Position numbers and translations under genes: made by a program. 64,000 nucleotides of DNA, taken from assembly GCF_006007965.1 (NCBI RefSeq), contig NZ_CP040748.1, forward strand, positions 1 to 64,000, given 5' to 3'. The DNA is from Nocardioides jishulii. Its GTDB lineage: Bacteria > Actinomycetota > Actinomycetes > Propionibacteriales > Nocardioidaceae. Positions 42,184-50,601 of this stretch are shown here, piece by piece (the first letter of the stretch is position 1; each line of letters starts with the position of its first letter). The notes beneath the pieces are model-generated. The model had not been told where the DNA came from. It did no database searches and saw nothing but the letters and a program-made list of their open reading frames with translations.

Positions 42184-43299
42184 GTGACGCCTGCCACCTC
42201 GTCGTCGGGCGGGAATGACCTCGTGACGGGGGACGCTTACGTCCACATGAAGGTCAGCGGTGCACGCAAGGTCCCCGGCGGCAAGCTCGTACGCGTCGAC
42301 GCCCGGGTCGACGACGACCGACTGGTCGACGTCGTCGTCTCCGGAGACTTCTTCCTCGAGCCGGACGAAGCCCTCGACGACATCCGCGCCGCCCTCGAGG
42401 GCGTGTCGGTGGACGCCTCCTTCGAGGCCCTGACCGCTCGGGTCGAGGAGGCCCGTGGCGACGCGGTCATGCTCGGCTTCGCGCCCCGCGACGTGGCGCT
42501 GACCGTCATGCGCGCGCTGGGCCGCGCGACCACCTGGGAGGACCACGACTTCGAGCTGGTCGACGCCGGCCCGCTGGAGCCGCTCATGCAGATGGCGGTC
42601 GACGAGGTGCTCGCCCGCCAGGTCGCCGAAGGCCGCCGCCGGCCGGCGTTGCGCATCTGGGACTGGGCCTCGAGCGCGGTGATCATCGGCTCCTACCAGT
42701 CCGTGCGCAACGAGGTCGACCTCGACGCCGCGGCCGAGCACGACATCGCCGTCGTACGCCGTGTCTCCGGTGGCGGGGCCATGTTCGTCGAGCCCGGCAA
42801 CACGATCACGTACTCGCTCTACGTCCCGGCCACGCTCGTCGCCGGGCAGAGCTTCGCCGAGTCCTACAAGTTCCTCGACGCCTGGGTGCTCCGCGCGCTG
42901 CGGGGTCTCGGGGTCGACGCGTCGTACGCCTCGCTCAACGACATCGCCTCACCGCAGGGCAAGATCGGCGGCGCCGCGCAGAAGCGGTTCGCCACCGGCG
43001 GCGTCCTGCACCACGTGACGATGGCCTACGACATCGACGCGCAGAAGATGACGCAGGTGCTGCGGATCGGGCGCGAGAAGCTCTCCGACAAGGGCACGAA
43101 GTCGGCCGCCAAGCGGGTCGACCCGATGCGCTCGCAGACCGGGCTGGAGCGCGAGCAGGTCATCGAGGCGCTGGTGGGCGAGTTCGCCGAGAGCTATGGC
43201 CTGACGCCGGTGGCGCTGGACGAGGAGACGCTGGCCGAGGCCGAGGCCCTGGTGGCGTCGAAGTTCGCCACCGACGAGTGGCTGCACCGCATCCCCTGA
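42184..43299 (+). CDS. Lipoate-protein ligase family enzyme with N-terminal accessory domain
   Basis: The 371 aa protein joins a BPL/LplA catalytic fold (about 125-340) to an LplA C-terminal-type accessory domain placed at the N-terminus (about 20-120; SGARKVPGGKLVRVDA and VVVSGDFFLEP). The catalytic part has VVRRVSGGGAMFVEPGN and the lysine motif NDIASPQGKIGGAAQKR. It likely activates lipoate (or octanoate) with ATP and attaches it to lipoyl domains. In E. coli LplA the accessory domain is C-terminal, so the order is reversed. Other GTG or ATG starts within the first 22 codons are possible. Confidence 0.8.
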   Translation: MTPATSSSGGNDLVTGDAYVHMKVSGARKVPGGKLVRVDARVDDDRLVDVVVSGDFFLEPDEALDDIRAALEGVSVDASFEALTARVEEARGDAVMLGFAPRDVALTVMRALGRATTWEDHDFELVDAGPLEPLMQMAVDEVLARQVAEGRRRPALRIWDWASSAVIIGSYQSVRNEVDLDAAAEHDIAVVRRVSGGGAMFVEPGNTITYSLYVPATLVAGQSFAESYKFLDAWVLRALRGLGVDASYASLNDIASPQGKIGGAAQKRFATGGVLHHVTMAYDIDAQKMTQVLRIGREKLSDKGTKSAAKRVDPMRSQTGLEREQVIEALVGEFAESYGLTPVALDEETLAEAEALVASKFATDEWLHRIP

Positions 43300-43305
43300 G
43301 GGTGA

Positions 43306-43355
43306 GTGTGCAGATGATGCCGCTGCGGTGGCCCCGCCCTGCATCATCTGCACAC
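43306..43355. terminator. Bidirectional hairpin between lipoate ligase and dinB
   Basis: The 15 bp perfect arms GTGTGCAGATGATGC (43306-43320) and GCATCATCTGCACAC (43341-43355) enclose a GC-rich centre that can pair further (GCGG/CCGC). It lies between convergent genes and lacks a U-tract. Confidence 0.7.
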
Positions 43356-43372
43356 CCGGCAGGAGCGTCTGA

Positions 43373-44473
43373 TCAGTAGCCGCCCTGGGGCGGCACCATC
43401 TCCGCCCGCACCCCGAGCAGGCGGATCGGACGCTCGTCCTCCAGGCGGCGCAGCAGGTCGAGCGCGGTGGCGGCGACGACGGCCGGCTCCCACGTCGGCT
43501 CGGCCAGCTTGCGGGAGCGGTGGACGGTGAAGAAGGGCGCGAACCGCACCTTCAGGTGCACCCGCTGGCACGGCCGGCCCTCGGCACGGATGTCGGCGAC
43601 CACCTGTTCGGCGAGCGACTGCACGGCCGCCTCGACCTCGTCGGCGGTCACCAGGTCCTGCTGGTAGGTCGTCTCACGACCGTGCGCCCGCGGCACCCAC
43701 GGGGTGTCGTCCACGGCCGCGCTGCCGGCGCCGCGCCCCAGCTCGCCCAGCCACGGCCCGGTGCGTGGCCCGAACGCCGCGGCCAGTTGGGTGTCGTCGC
43801 TCGTGGCCAGGTCGTGCACGGTGGCGATGCCGAGGTCGGCGAGGCGCTGGGAGATCCGGCTCCCGACGCCCCACAGGTCGCGGACGGGCCGCTCGCCCAT
43901 CACCTCGAACCAGTTCTCCTCGGTGAGCCGGAAGGTGCCTCGCGGCTTGCCGAACTCGGTGGCGATCTTGGCCCGCACCCGGGTGTCGCCGATGCCGACG
44001 CTGCAGTGCAGGTCGGTGGCGGCGAGCACCCGCTCCTGGATCGTGCGGGCCACCGCCTCGGGGTCGTCGGTCTCGATCCCGACGAACGCCTCGTCCCACC
44101 CGAGCACCTCGACGACCGTGCCGGGCACCGCGCGCACGCCTGCCATCACGACGGCCGACGCCGCGTCGTACGCCGCCTTGTCGACCGGCAGCACGACCGC
44201 GTCGGGGCAGCGCTTCACCGCCGTACGCAGCGGCATCCCCGAGCGCACCCCGAAGGCGCGGGCCTCGTACGACGCCGTGGAGACGACGCCGCGCTCGGTC
44301 GGGTCACCGCGTCCGCCGACGATGACCGGCAGGCCAGCCAGCTCGGGGCGGCGCAGGACTTCCACCGCGGCGATGAACTGGTCCATGTCGACGTGCAGCA
44401 CCCAGTGCGCCCTGCCGGACGTCGGGCCGGACGTCCTGTCGGACGGCTCCTTCGGTGGCGGCGCAGGCCTCAC
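43373..44473 (-). CDS. dinB: DNA polymerase IV (Y-family)
   Basis: This translesion polymerase is 366 aa. Motifs are HVDMDQFIAAVEV (first metal aspartate), the YEAR-like ASYEARAFGVRSGMP, LGWDEAFVGIE (catalytic Asp-Glu pair) and CSVGIGDTRVRAKIATEFGKPRG. A helix-hairpin-helix GVGSRISQRLADLGI and the little-finger domain follow. The residue before DEA is Trp instead of the usual Ser. No beta-clamp-binding QLSLF-type tail is obvious at the C-terminus (it ends VPPQGGY). The GTG start overlaps the stop of the small gene upstream. Confidence 0.92.
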   Translation of the reverse strand: MRPAPPPKEPSDRTSGPTSGRAHWVLHVDMDQFIAAVEVLRRPELAGLPVIVGGRGDPTERGVVSTASYEARAFGVRSGMPLRTAVKRCPDAVVLPVDKAAYDAASAVVMAGVRAVPGTVVEVLGWDEAFVGIETDDPEAVARTIQERVLAATDLHCSVGIGDTRVRAKIATEFGKPRGTFRLTEENWFEVMGERPVRDLWGVGSRISQRLADLGIATVHDLATSDDTQLAAAFGPRTGPWLGELGRGAGSAAVDDTPWVPRAHGRETTYQQDLVTADEVEAAVQSLAEQVVADIRAEGRPCQRVHLKVRFAPFFTVHRSRKLAEPTWEPAVVAATALDLLRRLEDERPIRLLGVRAEMVPPQGGY

Positions 44474-44649
44474 GCGTTGAGCGCTGCGAAGGCCTCGAAG
44501 ACCATGTAGGCAGGCCAGAAGATGCCCTGGAAGACCGCGTATGCGTATTCAGCGAAGCGGTCGGCGTCCTGCCAGAAGTAGACCCACGCCCCGAAGACGC
44601 CGAGGCCGTAGATCGCTCCCCCTCCTGCGGCACTGGCAGTGTCTGCCAT
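44470..44649 (-). CDS. Small membrane protein, 59 aa
   Basis: The protein has a short Ala/Gly N-terminus, one hydrophobic segment (GAIYGLGVFGAWVYFWQDAD) and a second aromatic-rich one (FQGIFWPAYMVFEAFAAL). Its ATG is preceded by AAGGAGGT, a near-perfect ribosome-binding site, which argues that it is real. It lies between the ABC-F gene and dinB and its stop overlaps the dinB start (GTGA). Function unknown. Confidence 0.75.
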   Translation of the reverse strand: MADTASAAGGGAIYGLGVFGAWVYFWQDADRFAEYAYAVFQGIFWPAYMVFEAFAALNA

Positions 44650-44690
44650 GGTGGCCACCTCCTTCGCCTCGACCCTACCCGAATCGAGGC

Positions 44691-46310
44691 TCAGCGAGGC
44701 CGCTCGACGCGGCCCTCGTCCCACACCGGGCCGTCGGTCTCACGCACGACACCGTCGGACCCGAAGACCAGGAACCGGTCGAAGGTCTTGGCGAACCAGC
44801 GGTCGTGGGTGACCGCCAGCACCGTGCCCTCGTAGGCCTCCAACGCGGACTGCAGCGCCTCGGCGCTCTCCAGGTCGAGGTTGTCCGTCGGCTCGTCGAG
44901 CAGCAGCGAGGTCGCCCCGCCCAGCTCCAGGCGCAGGATCTGCACGCGCGCCTTCTGGCCGCCCGAGAGCCGGTCGAAGGTGATCTCGGCCTGCTGCTCC
45001 AGCTCGTAGCGCCGCAGCGACGACATCGCCGGACCGCGCTGCAGCGAGTGCTCCGACCAGAGGATGTCGAGCAGCGTGCGGCCGTTGAGCTCGGGGTAGG
45101 CGTGGGTCTGGGCGAAGTGTCCGGGCACGACGCGGGCGCCGAGCTTCCAGGTGCCCGCGTGGTCGACCTCGCCGCCGGCGAGCAGTCGCAGGAAGTGGGA
45201 CTTGCCGGAACCGTTGGAGCCGAGCACCGCGACCCGCTCACCCTGGAAAACCTCCAGGCTGAAGGGCTTCATCAGCCCGGTCAGCTCCAGGTCGGTGACG
45301 GTGATCGCGCGCACGCCCGTACGTCCGCCCTTGAGGCGCATGGTGATGTCCTGCTCGCGCGGCGGCTCCGGCGGCGGTCCGATCTCCTCGAACTTCTTCA
45401 GCCGGGTCTGGGCCGCGGCGTAGCGCGAGGCCATCGCGTGGCTGACCGAGGCGGCCTGCTGCAGGTTGACGACGAGCTTCTTGAGGCGAGCGTGCTGCTC
45501 GTCCCACCGCCGACGCAGCTCCTCGAAGCGGGCGAAGCGGTGCTGGCGGGCCTCGTGGAAGCTGGCGAACCCCTCGCCGTGCACCCACACGTCGGCGCCG
45601 GCGGGCGAGGGCTCGACCGCGACGATCTTCTCCGCGGCCTCGGAGAGCAGCTCGCGGTCGTGGGAGATCAGCAGCACCGTCTTGCGGGTCTGGCGCAGCT
45701 GCTCCTCCAGCCACCGCTTGCCGGGCACGTCGAGGTAGTTGTCGGGCTCGTCGAGCAGGAGCACCTCGGCGGGGCTGCGGAAGAGCGCCTCCAGCACCAC
45801 GCGCTTCTGCTCACCGCCCGACAGGGTGCTGGCCTCGCGGTGCTGCGCGGCGTGGAACGGGATGCCCAGGGCGGCCATCGTGCACATGTCCCAGGTGTTC
45901 TCGTAGTCGTAGCCGTCGGCCTCCGCCCAGTCCGACAACGCCTGGGCGTAGGCCATCTGGGTGGCCTCGTCGTCGCTGTGCAGCAGCGCCTCCTCCGCCG
46001 CGTCCACCGCGCGAGCGGCCTCGCGGATGCGGTCGGGCGCCACGGCCACGAGCAGGTCGCGCACGGTCGAGCCGTCGCGGACGCTGCCCACGAACTGCGG
46101 CATCACGGCCAGGCCGCCGGAGACCGAGACCGTGCCGGAGTCAGGCGTCAGGACACCCTCGATCAGCTTCATCAGGGTCGTCTTGCCGGCGCCGTTGGGC
46201 CCGACCAGCGCCACCACCGACCCCTCGCCGACCCGGAAGGAGACGTCACCGAGCAGCAGCCTCCCATCGGGGAGGACGTATTCGAGGTGTGCGACGTCGA
46301 CGTGACCCAT
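44691..46310 (-). CDS. ABC-F family ATP-binding protein
   Basis: The 539 aa protein has two ABC ATPase domains and no membrane part, as in ribosome-acting ABC-F proteins. The first has GPNGAGKTT, LSGGEQKRV and LLLDEPDNYLD; the second has GSNGSGKSH, LSGGQKARV and LLLDEPTDNLD. The interdomain linker (about 240-330) is Arg/Lys-rich and helical. ABC-F factors relieve stalled translation or give antibiotic resistance; the sequence does not tell which applies. It is the first gene of a short minus-strand operon with the 59 aa protein and dinB. Confidence 0.93.
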   Translation of the reverse strand: MGHVDVAHLEYVLPDGRLLLGDVSFRVGEGSVVALVGPNGAGKTTLMKLIEGVLTPDSGTVSVSGGLAVMPQFVGSVRDGSTVRDLLVAVAPDRIREAARAVDAAEEALLHSDDEATQMAYAQALSDWAEADGYDYENTWDMCTMAALGIPFHAAQHREASTLSGGEQKRVVLEALFRSPAEVLLLDEPDNYLDVPGKRWLEEQLRQTRKTVLLISHDRELLSEAAEKIVAVEPSPAGADVWVHGEGFASFHEARQHRFARFEELRRRWDEQHARLKKLVVNLQQAASVSHAMASRYAAAQTRLKKFEEIGPPPEPPREQDITMRLKGGRTGVRAITVTDLELTGLMKPFSLEVFQGERVAVLGSNGSGKSHFLRLLAGGEVDHAGTWKLGARVVPGHFAQTHAYPELNGRTLLDILWSEHSLQRGPAMSSLRRYELEQQAEITFDRLSGGQKARVQILRLELGGATSLLLDEPTDNLDLESAEALQSALEAYEGTVLAVTHDRWFAKTFDRFLVFGSDGVVRETDGPVWDEGRVERPR

Positions 46311-46358
46311 GCGCTGAGCCTGTCATCCGGCGCGCTCGGGCGACGAATCGTTTTCGCC

Positions 46359-48134
46359 CTACAGCGCCCGCTTCAAGCCGGCGTGCGACTCCTCGTAGCC
46401 CAGCCGCGTGTAGAAGGCGCGCGCCTCGGTGCGGGCGAGGTCGGTGGTGAGCTGCGCCAACGTCGCGCCGTGGGCGGCGCCGTGGTCGTGGGCCCAGCCG
46501 AGCATGGCCGTGCCGAGCCCGCGGCCGCGGTGGGCGGCAGCCACGCGTACGCCCTCGACCTGGAGCCGCGTGGCGCCTCCGCGGGACAGCCCCGGGACGA
46601 TCGTCAGCTGCATCGTGCCGGCGACCTCGTCATGGGCGTCGCGCACCACCGCCAAGTAGTGGGAGGAGTCGCGGGTGATGGCGTCGTACGCCGCCTCGTA
46701 GCGCGGCAGCTCGGCTCCCTCGCGCGTCGCTCCGATCGGGTCGTCGGCGAGCAGGGCGACCAGCGTCCCCACCTCCGTACGCCGGGCTCGCTGCACCCGG
46801 AACACCTCGCCGTCGACGACGAGGCGGCGACCCGCCGACTCGCGCGCGTGGGCGCCGACGTGCGCGACGAGCGCGTCGAGCCAGGCGCCGACGTTGCGGC
46901 GGGCCTCGTCGGTGTCGGGGTAGCGGCACCGCAGGTGCAGTCCGGCCTCGTCGAGGATGAACCAGAGCATCACGCCGTCGGTGAGGATCTCGGCGCCGAC
47001 GTACTGGGCCTCCAGACCGGCCGCGTCGACCCGCACCGGGAGCCGCCGCAGGTCGAGCCAGGAGATGGCGAACATGCCCGGCGCCATCGGCATGCCACCC
47101 CAGGGCGCGAGCACGTCGGCCAGGGGCGATGAGCCCAGGTGCACGGCCTCCTTGACGGCGGCGGCGCAGGCGCGCGGCTCGGGGTCGTGGCTCTCCAGCA
47201 CCGAGTTGGTGATGAACCACCCGACCGAGTCGTGCCAGGTGGGCTCGTAGCGGCTGTGCACCGGGAAGACGGCGCGCAACGGCTGCGCGGCCAGCTCCTG
47301 CGTCACCTCGGTCATCGAGGAGACGACCAACGCGAGCGTGGAGACGCCCCGGTCGCGGGCCTCGGCGCTGAAGGCGGCGCAGTCGTCGACGTCGAGCACG
47401 TCGCGCACCTCCACACGCTCGCGCTGCAGCGTCGTCACCTCACCCAGCGGCATCGGGAAGCACGGCATCACCCCGCCGCCGTCGGTGATGATCTCGGCCC
47501 AGCGACGACGGACCTCCTCGGGCGCCGCGGGCCGGTCGCGCAGTGACTGGGTGTGCTCGGCGAAGGTCGGGGTCGGCGGGAGCGCCGGCTTCGCGCCCGA
47601 CTCCACGGCCGCCAGCGAGGTGAGCAGGTCACGGGCGATGACGAGCATCGACCACATGTCGGTGTGGGCGTGGTCGGCGCCGACCACGACGGTGGGGCCG
47701 GCGGCGGTCTCGAGCACGCAGATGCGGTGCGAGGGGCGGGCGTGCGGGGTGCACGCCGCGTCGAGCACGTCGCGCAGGGCCGCGTTGACCGCTTGGCCGG
47801 GCGCGATCGGGTGCTCCACCCAGGCGCCGGGACCCACCTCGACCTCGTGCAGCGCCGGGCCGTCCGCGCCGTCCTCGCCGGGGGAGAAGACGGTGCGCAG
47901 CGTCCCGTGCCGCGCGACGACGGCGAGCCAGGCGGTCGCCAGGTCATCGAGCGCGACCGCCTCGGGCAGCTTGAACGACAGCGCCATCCACGACCCGGGC
48001 CGGTCACCGGCACCCACGTGGAGCGCCTGGTCGAAGGAGACGGGCAGGGCGCGGCCGGGCTCGCTGACGGTGACGTCGTAGCCGAGGAGCCGACCGAACG
48101 GCAGGCGAAGGTGCGCAACGTTGGTCAGCCGCAT
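46359..48134 (-). CDS. Condensation-domain acyltransferase fused to a GNAT acetyltransferase
   Basis: The 591 aa protein joins two acyltransferase folds. Residues about 1-430 resemble the condensation/PapA superfamily: the HHxxxDG site appears as D154-H155-A-H-T-D159-M, keeping the catalytic His and Asp but not the flanking His and Gly. PAWHD-like and FITNSVL regions follow. Residues about 440-591 are a GNAT domain with the acetyl-CoA loop HRGRGLGTAMLGWAHDHG and the ending RAFYTRLGYEES. No carrier-protein or adenylation genes are adjacent. The fusion suggests a two-step acylation of one small molecule; the substrate is unknown. Confidence 0.78.
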   Translation of the reverse strand: MRLTNVAHLRLPFGRLLGYDVTVSEPGRALPVSFDQALHVGAGDRPGSWMALSFKLPEAVALDDLATAWLAVVARHGTLRTVFSPGEDGADGPALHEVEVGPGAWVEHPIAPGQAVNAALRDVLDAACTPHARPSHRICVLETAAGPTVVVGADHAHTDMWSMLVIARDLLTSLAAVESGAKPALPPTPTFAEHTQSLRDRPAAPEEVRRRWAEIITDGGGVMPCFPMPLGEVTTLQRERVEVRDVLDVDDCAAFSAEARDRGVSTLALVVSSMTEVTQELAAQPLRAVFPVHSRYEPTWHDSVGWFITNSVLESHDPEPRACAAAVKEAVHLGSSPLADVLAPWGGMPMAPGMFAISWLDLRRLPVRVDAAGLEAQYVGAEILTDGVMLWFILDEAGLHLRCRYPDTDEARRNVGAWLDALVAHVGAHARESAGRRLVVDGEVFRVQRARRTEVGTLVALLADDPIGATREGAELPRYEAAYDAITRDSSHYLAVVRDAHDEVAGTMQLTIVPGLSRGGATRLQVEGVRVAAAHRGRGLGTAMLGWAHDHGAAHGATLAQLTTDLARTEARAFYTRLGYEESHAGLKRAL

Positions 48135-48176
48135 GGCGTTAGCCTAGGCCCGCGGTCCACGGGGAGGAGCGAACCG

Positions 48177-48959
48177 ATGACGACGTTCAGCGTGCCCGGT
48201 GCCGAGCTGGACACCGAGTTCAGCGACGAGCGTGGACACCCGGTCGTGCAGCTCCACGGCCTCACCTCCAGCCGCCGGCGCGACCGGCTGCTCGACCTCG
48301 ACCTCGGCCGCGGTCTCAGCGGCACCCGTCTGCTCCGCTACGACGCCCGTGGCCACGGACGCTCCACCGGCCGTCGGGTCCCCGAGGACTACCGCTGGCC
48401 GGTCCTGGCGCGTGACCTCCTCGCCCTGCTGGAGCACTGGTTCCCCGGTGAGCGGGTGCATGGCGTCGGCCCGTCGATGGGCTGCGCGACGCTGCTCCAC
48501 GCGGCGGTCGTCGACCCCGAGCGGTTCAGCAGCCTGACGCTCCTGGTCCCCCCGACCGCGTGGGAGTCGCGACGCGCCAAGTCGGCTGACTACCTGCGGG
48601 CGGCCGACGTCGTCGAGCAGCGCGGCCTCGACACCTTCCTCGCGGCGGGGCGGTTGGTCCCACGCCCGCCGGCGACCGTCGACGCCCCGGAGACCGTGCC
48701 GGACGTCTCGCCCGAGCTGCTGCCGACCCTCTTCCGTGGCGCTGCGCTGACCGACCTGCCCGATCCCGAGCAGGTCAGGCGGATCCGGGTACCGGTGACG
48801 ATCCTGGCGTGGATCGACGACCCCGCCCACCCGGTCTCCACCGCCGAGCGCCTCGCCGAGCTGCTGCCGTGCGCGCGGCTCGAGGTGGCGCGTACGCCCG
48901 CCGACGTGGCGCGCTGGCCCCAGGTGCTGGCCGACGACGTCGCGCGTCACGGGGGCTGA
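48177..48959 (+). CDS. Alpha/beta hydrolase
   Basis: The 260 aa protein has an oxyanion HG motif (VQLHGLTSSRRR), the nucleophile elbow GPSMGCA (Ser in GxSxG) and a likely acidic residue in WIDDPAHPV. The expected catalytic His near the C-terminus is not in an obvious motif (the protein ends VARHGG). GGGGAGGA lies before the ATG. It is divergent from the condensation-GNAT gene with 42 bp between, so the two may share control. Substrate unknown. Confidence 0.85.
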   Translation: MTTFSVPGAELDTEFSDERGHPVVQLHGLTSSRRRDRLLDLDLGRGLSGTRLLRYDARGHGRSTGRRVPEDYRWPVLARDLLALLEHWFPGERVHGVGPSMGCATLLHAAVVDPERFSSLTLLVPPTAWESRRAKSADYLRAADVVEQRGLDTFLAAGRLVPRPPATVDAPETVPDVSPELLPTLFRGAALTDLPDPEQVRRIRVPVTILAWIDDPAHPVSTAERLAELLPCARLEVARTPADVARWPQVLADDVARHGG

Positions 48960-48991
48960 CGCAGCACCCGGTTCCTCCCTACGGTGGTGCC

Positions 48992-49645
48992 ATGTCCTCC
49001 CATGCGCCTGACGAGGTGTACGAGATCGCCACGGCCAACCGCCTGCTGGCCGCGGACATGTTCGCCGACCTGTCGCCCGAGCAGTGGCGTACGCCGTCAC
49101 TCTGCGCCGGCTGGACCGTGCGAGAGGTCGCTGCACACCTCGTGCCGCCGGAGGGTGGCTTCACCGTCGGGTTCCTGGTGAAGGCGCTGGTGAAGTACCG
49201 CTTCGACCTCGGCCGGATGGTCGACGAGACCGCCAAGCGGGACGCTGAGCAGCCGACCGAGGTGCTGGTCGAGCAGCTGCGGTCACGGGCGGACCGGCGC
49301 CTCGACCCGCCCGTGACCGGTGCGCTCGGACCGATGACCGACACCTGCATCCACCTGCGCGACGCCGCCCGGCCGTTGGGCCTGGACGTCAACCCGCCGC
49401 CGTCCTCGTGGCGCCCGGCCCTGGACTTCCTGGTGTCCGAGCCGGCGAGCAAGGGCTTCGTCCCTCGCGCGCGACTGTCAGGGCTGCGGTTCGAGACCAC
49501 TGACCAGGAGTGGAGCCATGGCGAGGGGGCGGTCGTACGAGGCTCCAGCGAGGCGGTCGCCCTGGTGGTCGCCGGTCGCAGCGCGGCGCTGCGCGACGTC
49601 TCCGGTGACGGGGTCGACGTGCTCGCCGGGCGGCTGCGTCGGTGA
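48992..49645 (+). CDS. Maleylpyruvate isomerase family mycothiol-dependent enzyme (DinB-like fold)
   Basis: The 217 aa protein has the N-terminal MDMPI signature LCAGWTVREVAAHLV, with the metal-site histidine, and a later histidine in DTCIHLRDAARPLG. A C-terminal SCP2-like region follows (WSHGEGAVVRGSSEAVALVVAGR). Such proteins use mycothiol or metal for isomerisation, detoxification or thiol transfer. Substrate is unknown. It follows the hydrolase by 32 bp and may be co-transcribed. Confidence 0.85.
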   Translation: MSSHAPDEVYEIATANRLLAADMFADLSPEQWRTPSLCAGWTVREVAAHLVPPEGGFTVGFLVKALVKYRFDLGRMVDETAKRDAEQPTEVLVEQLRSRADRRLDPPVTGALGPMTDTCIHLRDAARPLGLDVNPPPSSWRPALDFLVSEPASKGFVPRARLSGLRFETTDQEWSHGEGAVVRGSSEAVALVVAGRSAALRDVSGDGVDVLAGRLRR

Positions 49646-49706
49646 CACGGCCGCTCGGCGCGGGGATTGGCAGGCGCTCGCTGGTGTGGCCTGATTCACT
49701 TGCCGC

Positions 49707-50201
49707 ATGACCTCCCTCTTCGACTTCTCTGCCACGGCGATCAACGGCACGCCGACCGAGTTCACGTCGTACGAGGGCCAGGTGCTCCTCGTCGTCAACA
49801 CCGCCTCGCAGTGCGGGTTCACCCCGCAGTTCACGGGTCTCCAGGAGCTCCAGGACACCTACGCCGACCAGGGCTTCTCGGTGCTCGGCTTCCCGTGCGA
49901 CCAGTTCCGCCACCAGGACCCGGGCACCGACGAGGAGATCGCCTCCTTCTGCACCGGTCACTTCGGCGTGACCTTCCCGATGTTCTCCAAGGTCGACGTC
50001 AACGGCGACAACACCCACCCGATCTACCAGTGGCTTCGCCAGCAGAAGTCGGGCCTGCTGGGCGACAAGATCAAGTGGAACTTCACCAAGTTCCTCGTCG
50101 GCCGCGACGGTCAGGTGATCAAGCGCTACGCGCCGACGACCAAGCCCGAGCAGATCGCCGACGACATCGAGGCGGCGCTGAAGGTCCCGCAGCCCAGCTG
50201 A
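49707..50201 (+). CDS. Glutathione peroxidase family protein (thioredoxin-type)
   Basis: The 164 aa protein has the GPx motifs NTASQCGFTPQ (peroxidatic Cys in place of selenocysteine), LGFPCDQF and IKWNFTKFLVG, giving the Cys-Gln-Trp-Asn tetrad. Actinobacteria lack glutathione, so reduction is more likely by thioredoxin, with the Cys in GFPCDQF or EEIASFCTGHF as resolving residue. It is cytoplasmic. Confidence 0.92.
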   Translation: MTSLFDFSATAINGTPTEFTSYEGQVLLVVNTASQCGFTPQFTGLQELQDTYADQGFSVLGFPCDQFRHQDPGTDEEIASFCTGHFGVTFPMFSKVDVNGDNTHPIYQWLRQQKSGLLGDKIKWNFTKFLVGRDGQVIKRYAPTTKPEQIADDIEAALKVPQPS

Positions 50202-50217
50202 CGCAGTCCCACCGATC

Positions 50218-50267
50218 ACAGCGCAAGCAGGGCTCCGGAGATGTCTCCGGGGCCCTGCTTGCGCTGT
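50218..50267. terminator. Near-perfect 50 nt palindrome, bidirectional terminator
   Basis: The arms ACAGCGCAAGCAGGGC (50218-50233) and GCCCTGCTTGCGCTGT (50252-50267) are fully complementary; an inner CCGGAGA/TCTCCGG pair closes around TG. It lies between the convergent peroxidase and acetyltransferase genes. No U-tract follows. Confidence 0.78.
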
Positions 50268-50280
50268 CGTGGGGAGGCGC

Positions 50281-50601
50281 TCAGGCCAGCCCGAACTCCG
50301 CACGCGACTCCTCGGGGACGAGGTCGACGTACTCGGGGTTCTTCTGGATGAAGCCGCGGTAGAACGCGCAGTGCGGCAGCGCACCCATGCCCTGCTGGCG
50401 TACGTGGTTGAGCGACGCGGTGGCGAGCTCCTTCGCCAGGCCACGGCCCTCGTACGCGTCGAAGACCTCGGTGTGGAGGAAGTCGATCACGCCGTCGAGC
50501 CGCCGGTAGTCGGCGAACCCGGCGAGCTCGCCCGCCACGTGGATCTCGTAGCGGTCGGCCTCGAGGGCGTCGTTGACGCTCACGGCGTTGTTGTCGGTCA
50601 T
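50281..50601 (-). CDS. Small GNAT-like N-acetyltransferase (YjdJ/NATD1 type)
   Basis: The 106 aa protein has the minimal GNAT core: beta strands around RYEIHVAGELAGFADYR, LHTEVFDAYEGRGLAKELATA (acetyl-CoA loop EGRGLA) and a histidine-containing GALPHCAFYRGFIQKNPEY. This matches the short Gcn5-related class. Its ATG overlaps the stop of the MMPL gene (ATGA), so it is co-translated with the transporter. Confidence 0.85.
   Translation of the reverse strand: MTDNNAVSVNDALEADRYEIHVAGELAGFADYRRLDGVIDFLHTEVFDAYEGRGLAKELATASLNHVRQQGMGALPHCAFYRGFIQKNPEYVDLVPEESRAEFGLA

Noticed and set aside
49389..50444. Minus-strand open frame across the peroxidase gene
   Set aside because: It is antisense to a clear glutathione peroxidase and its translation has no recognisable domain.
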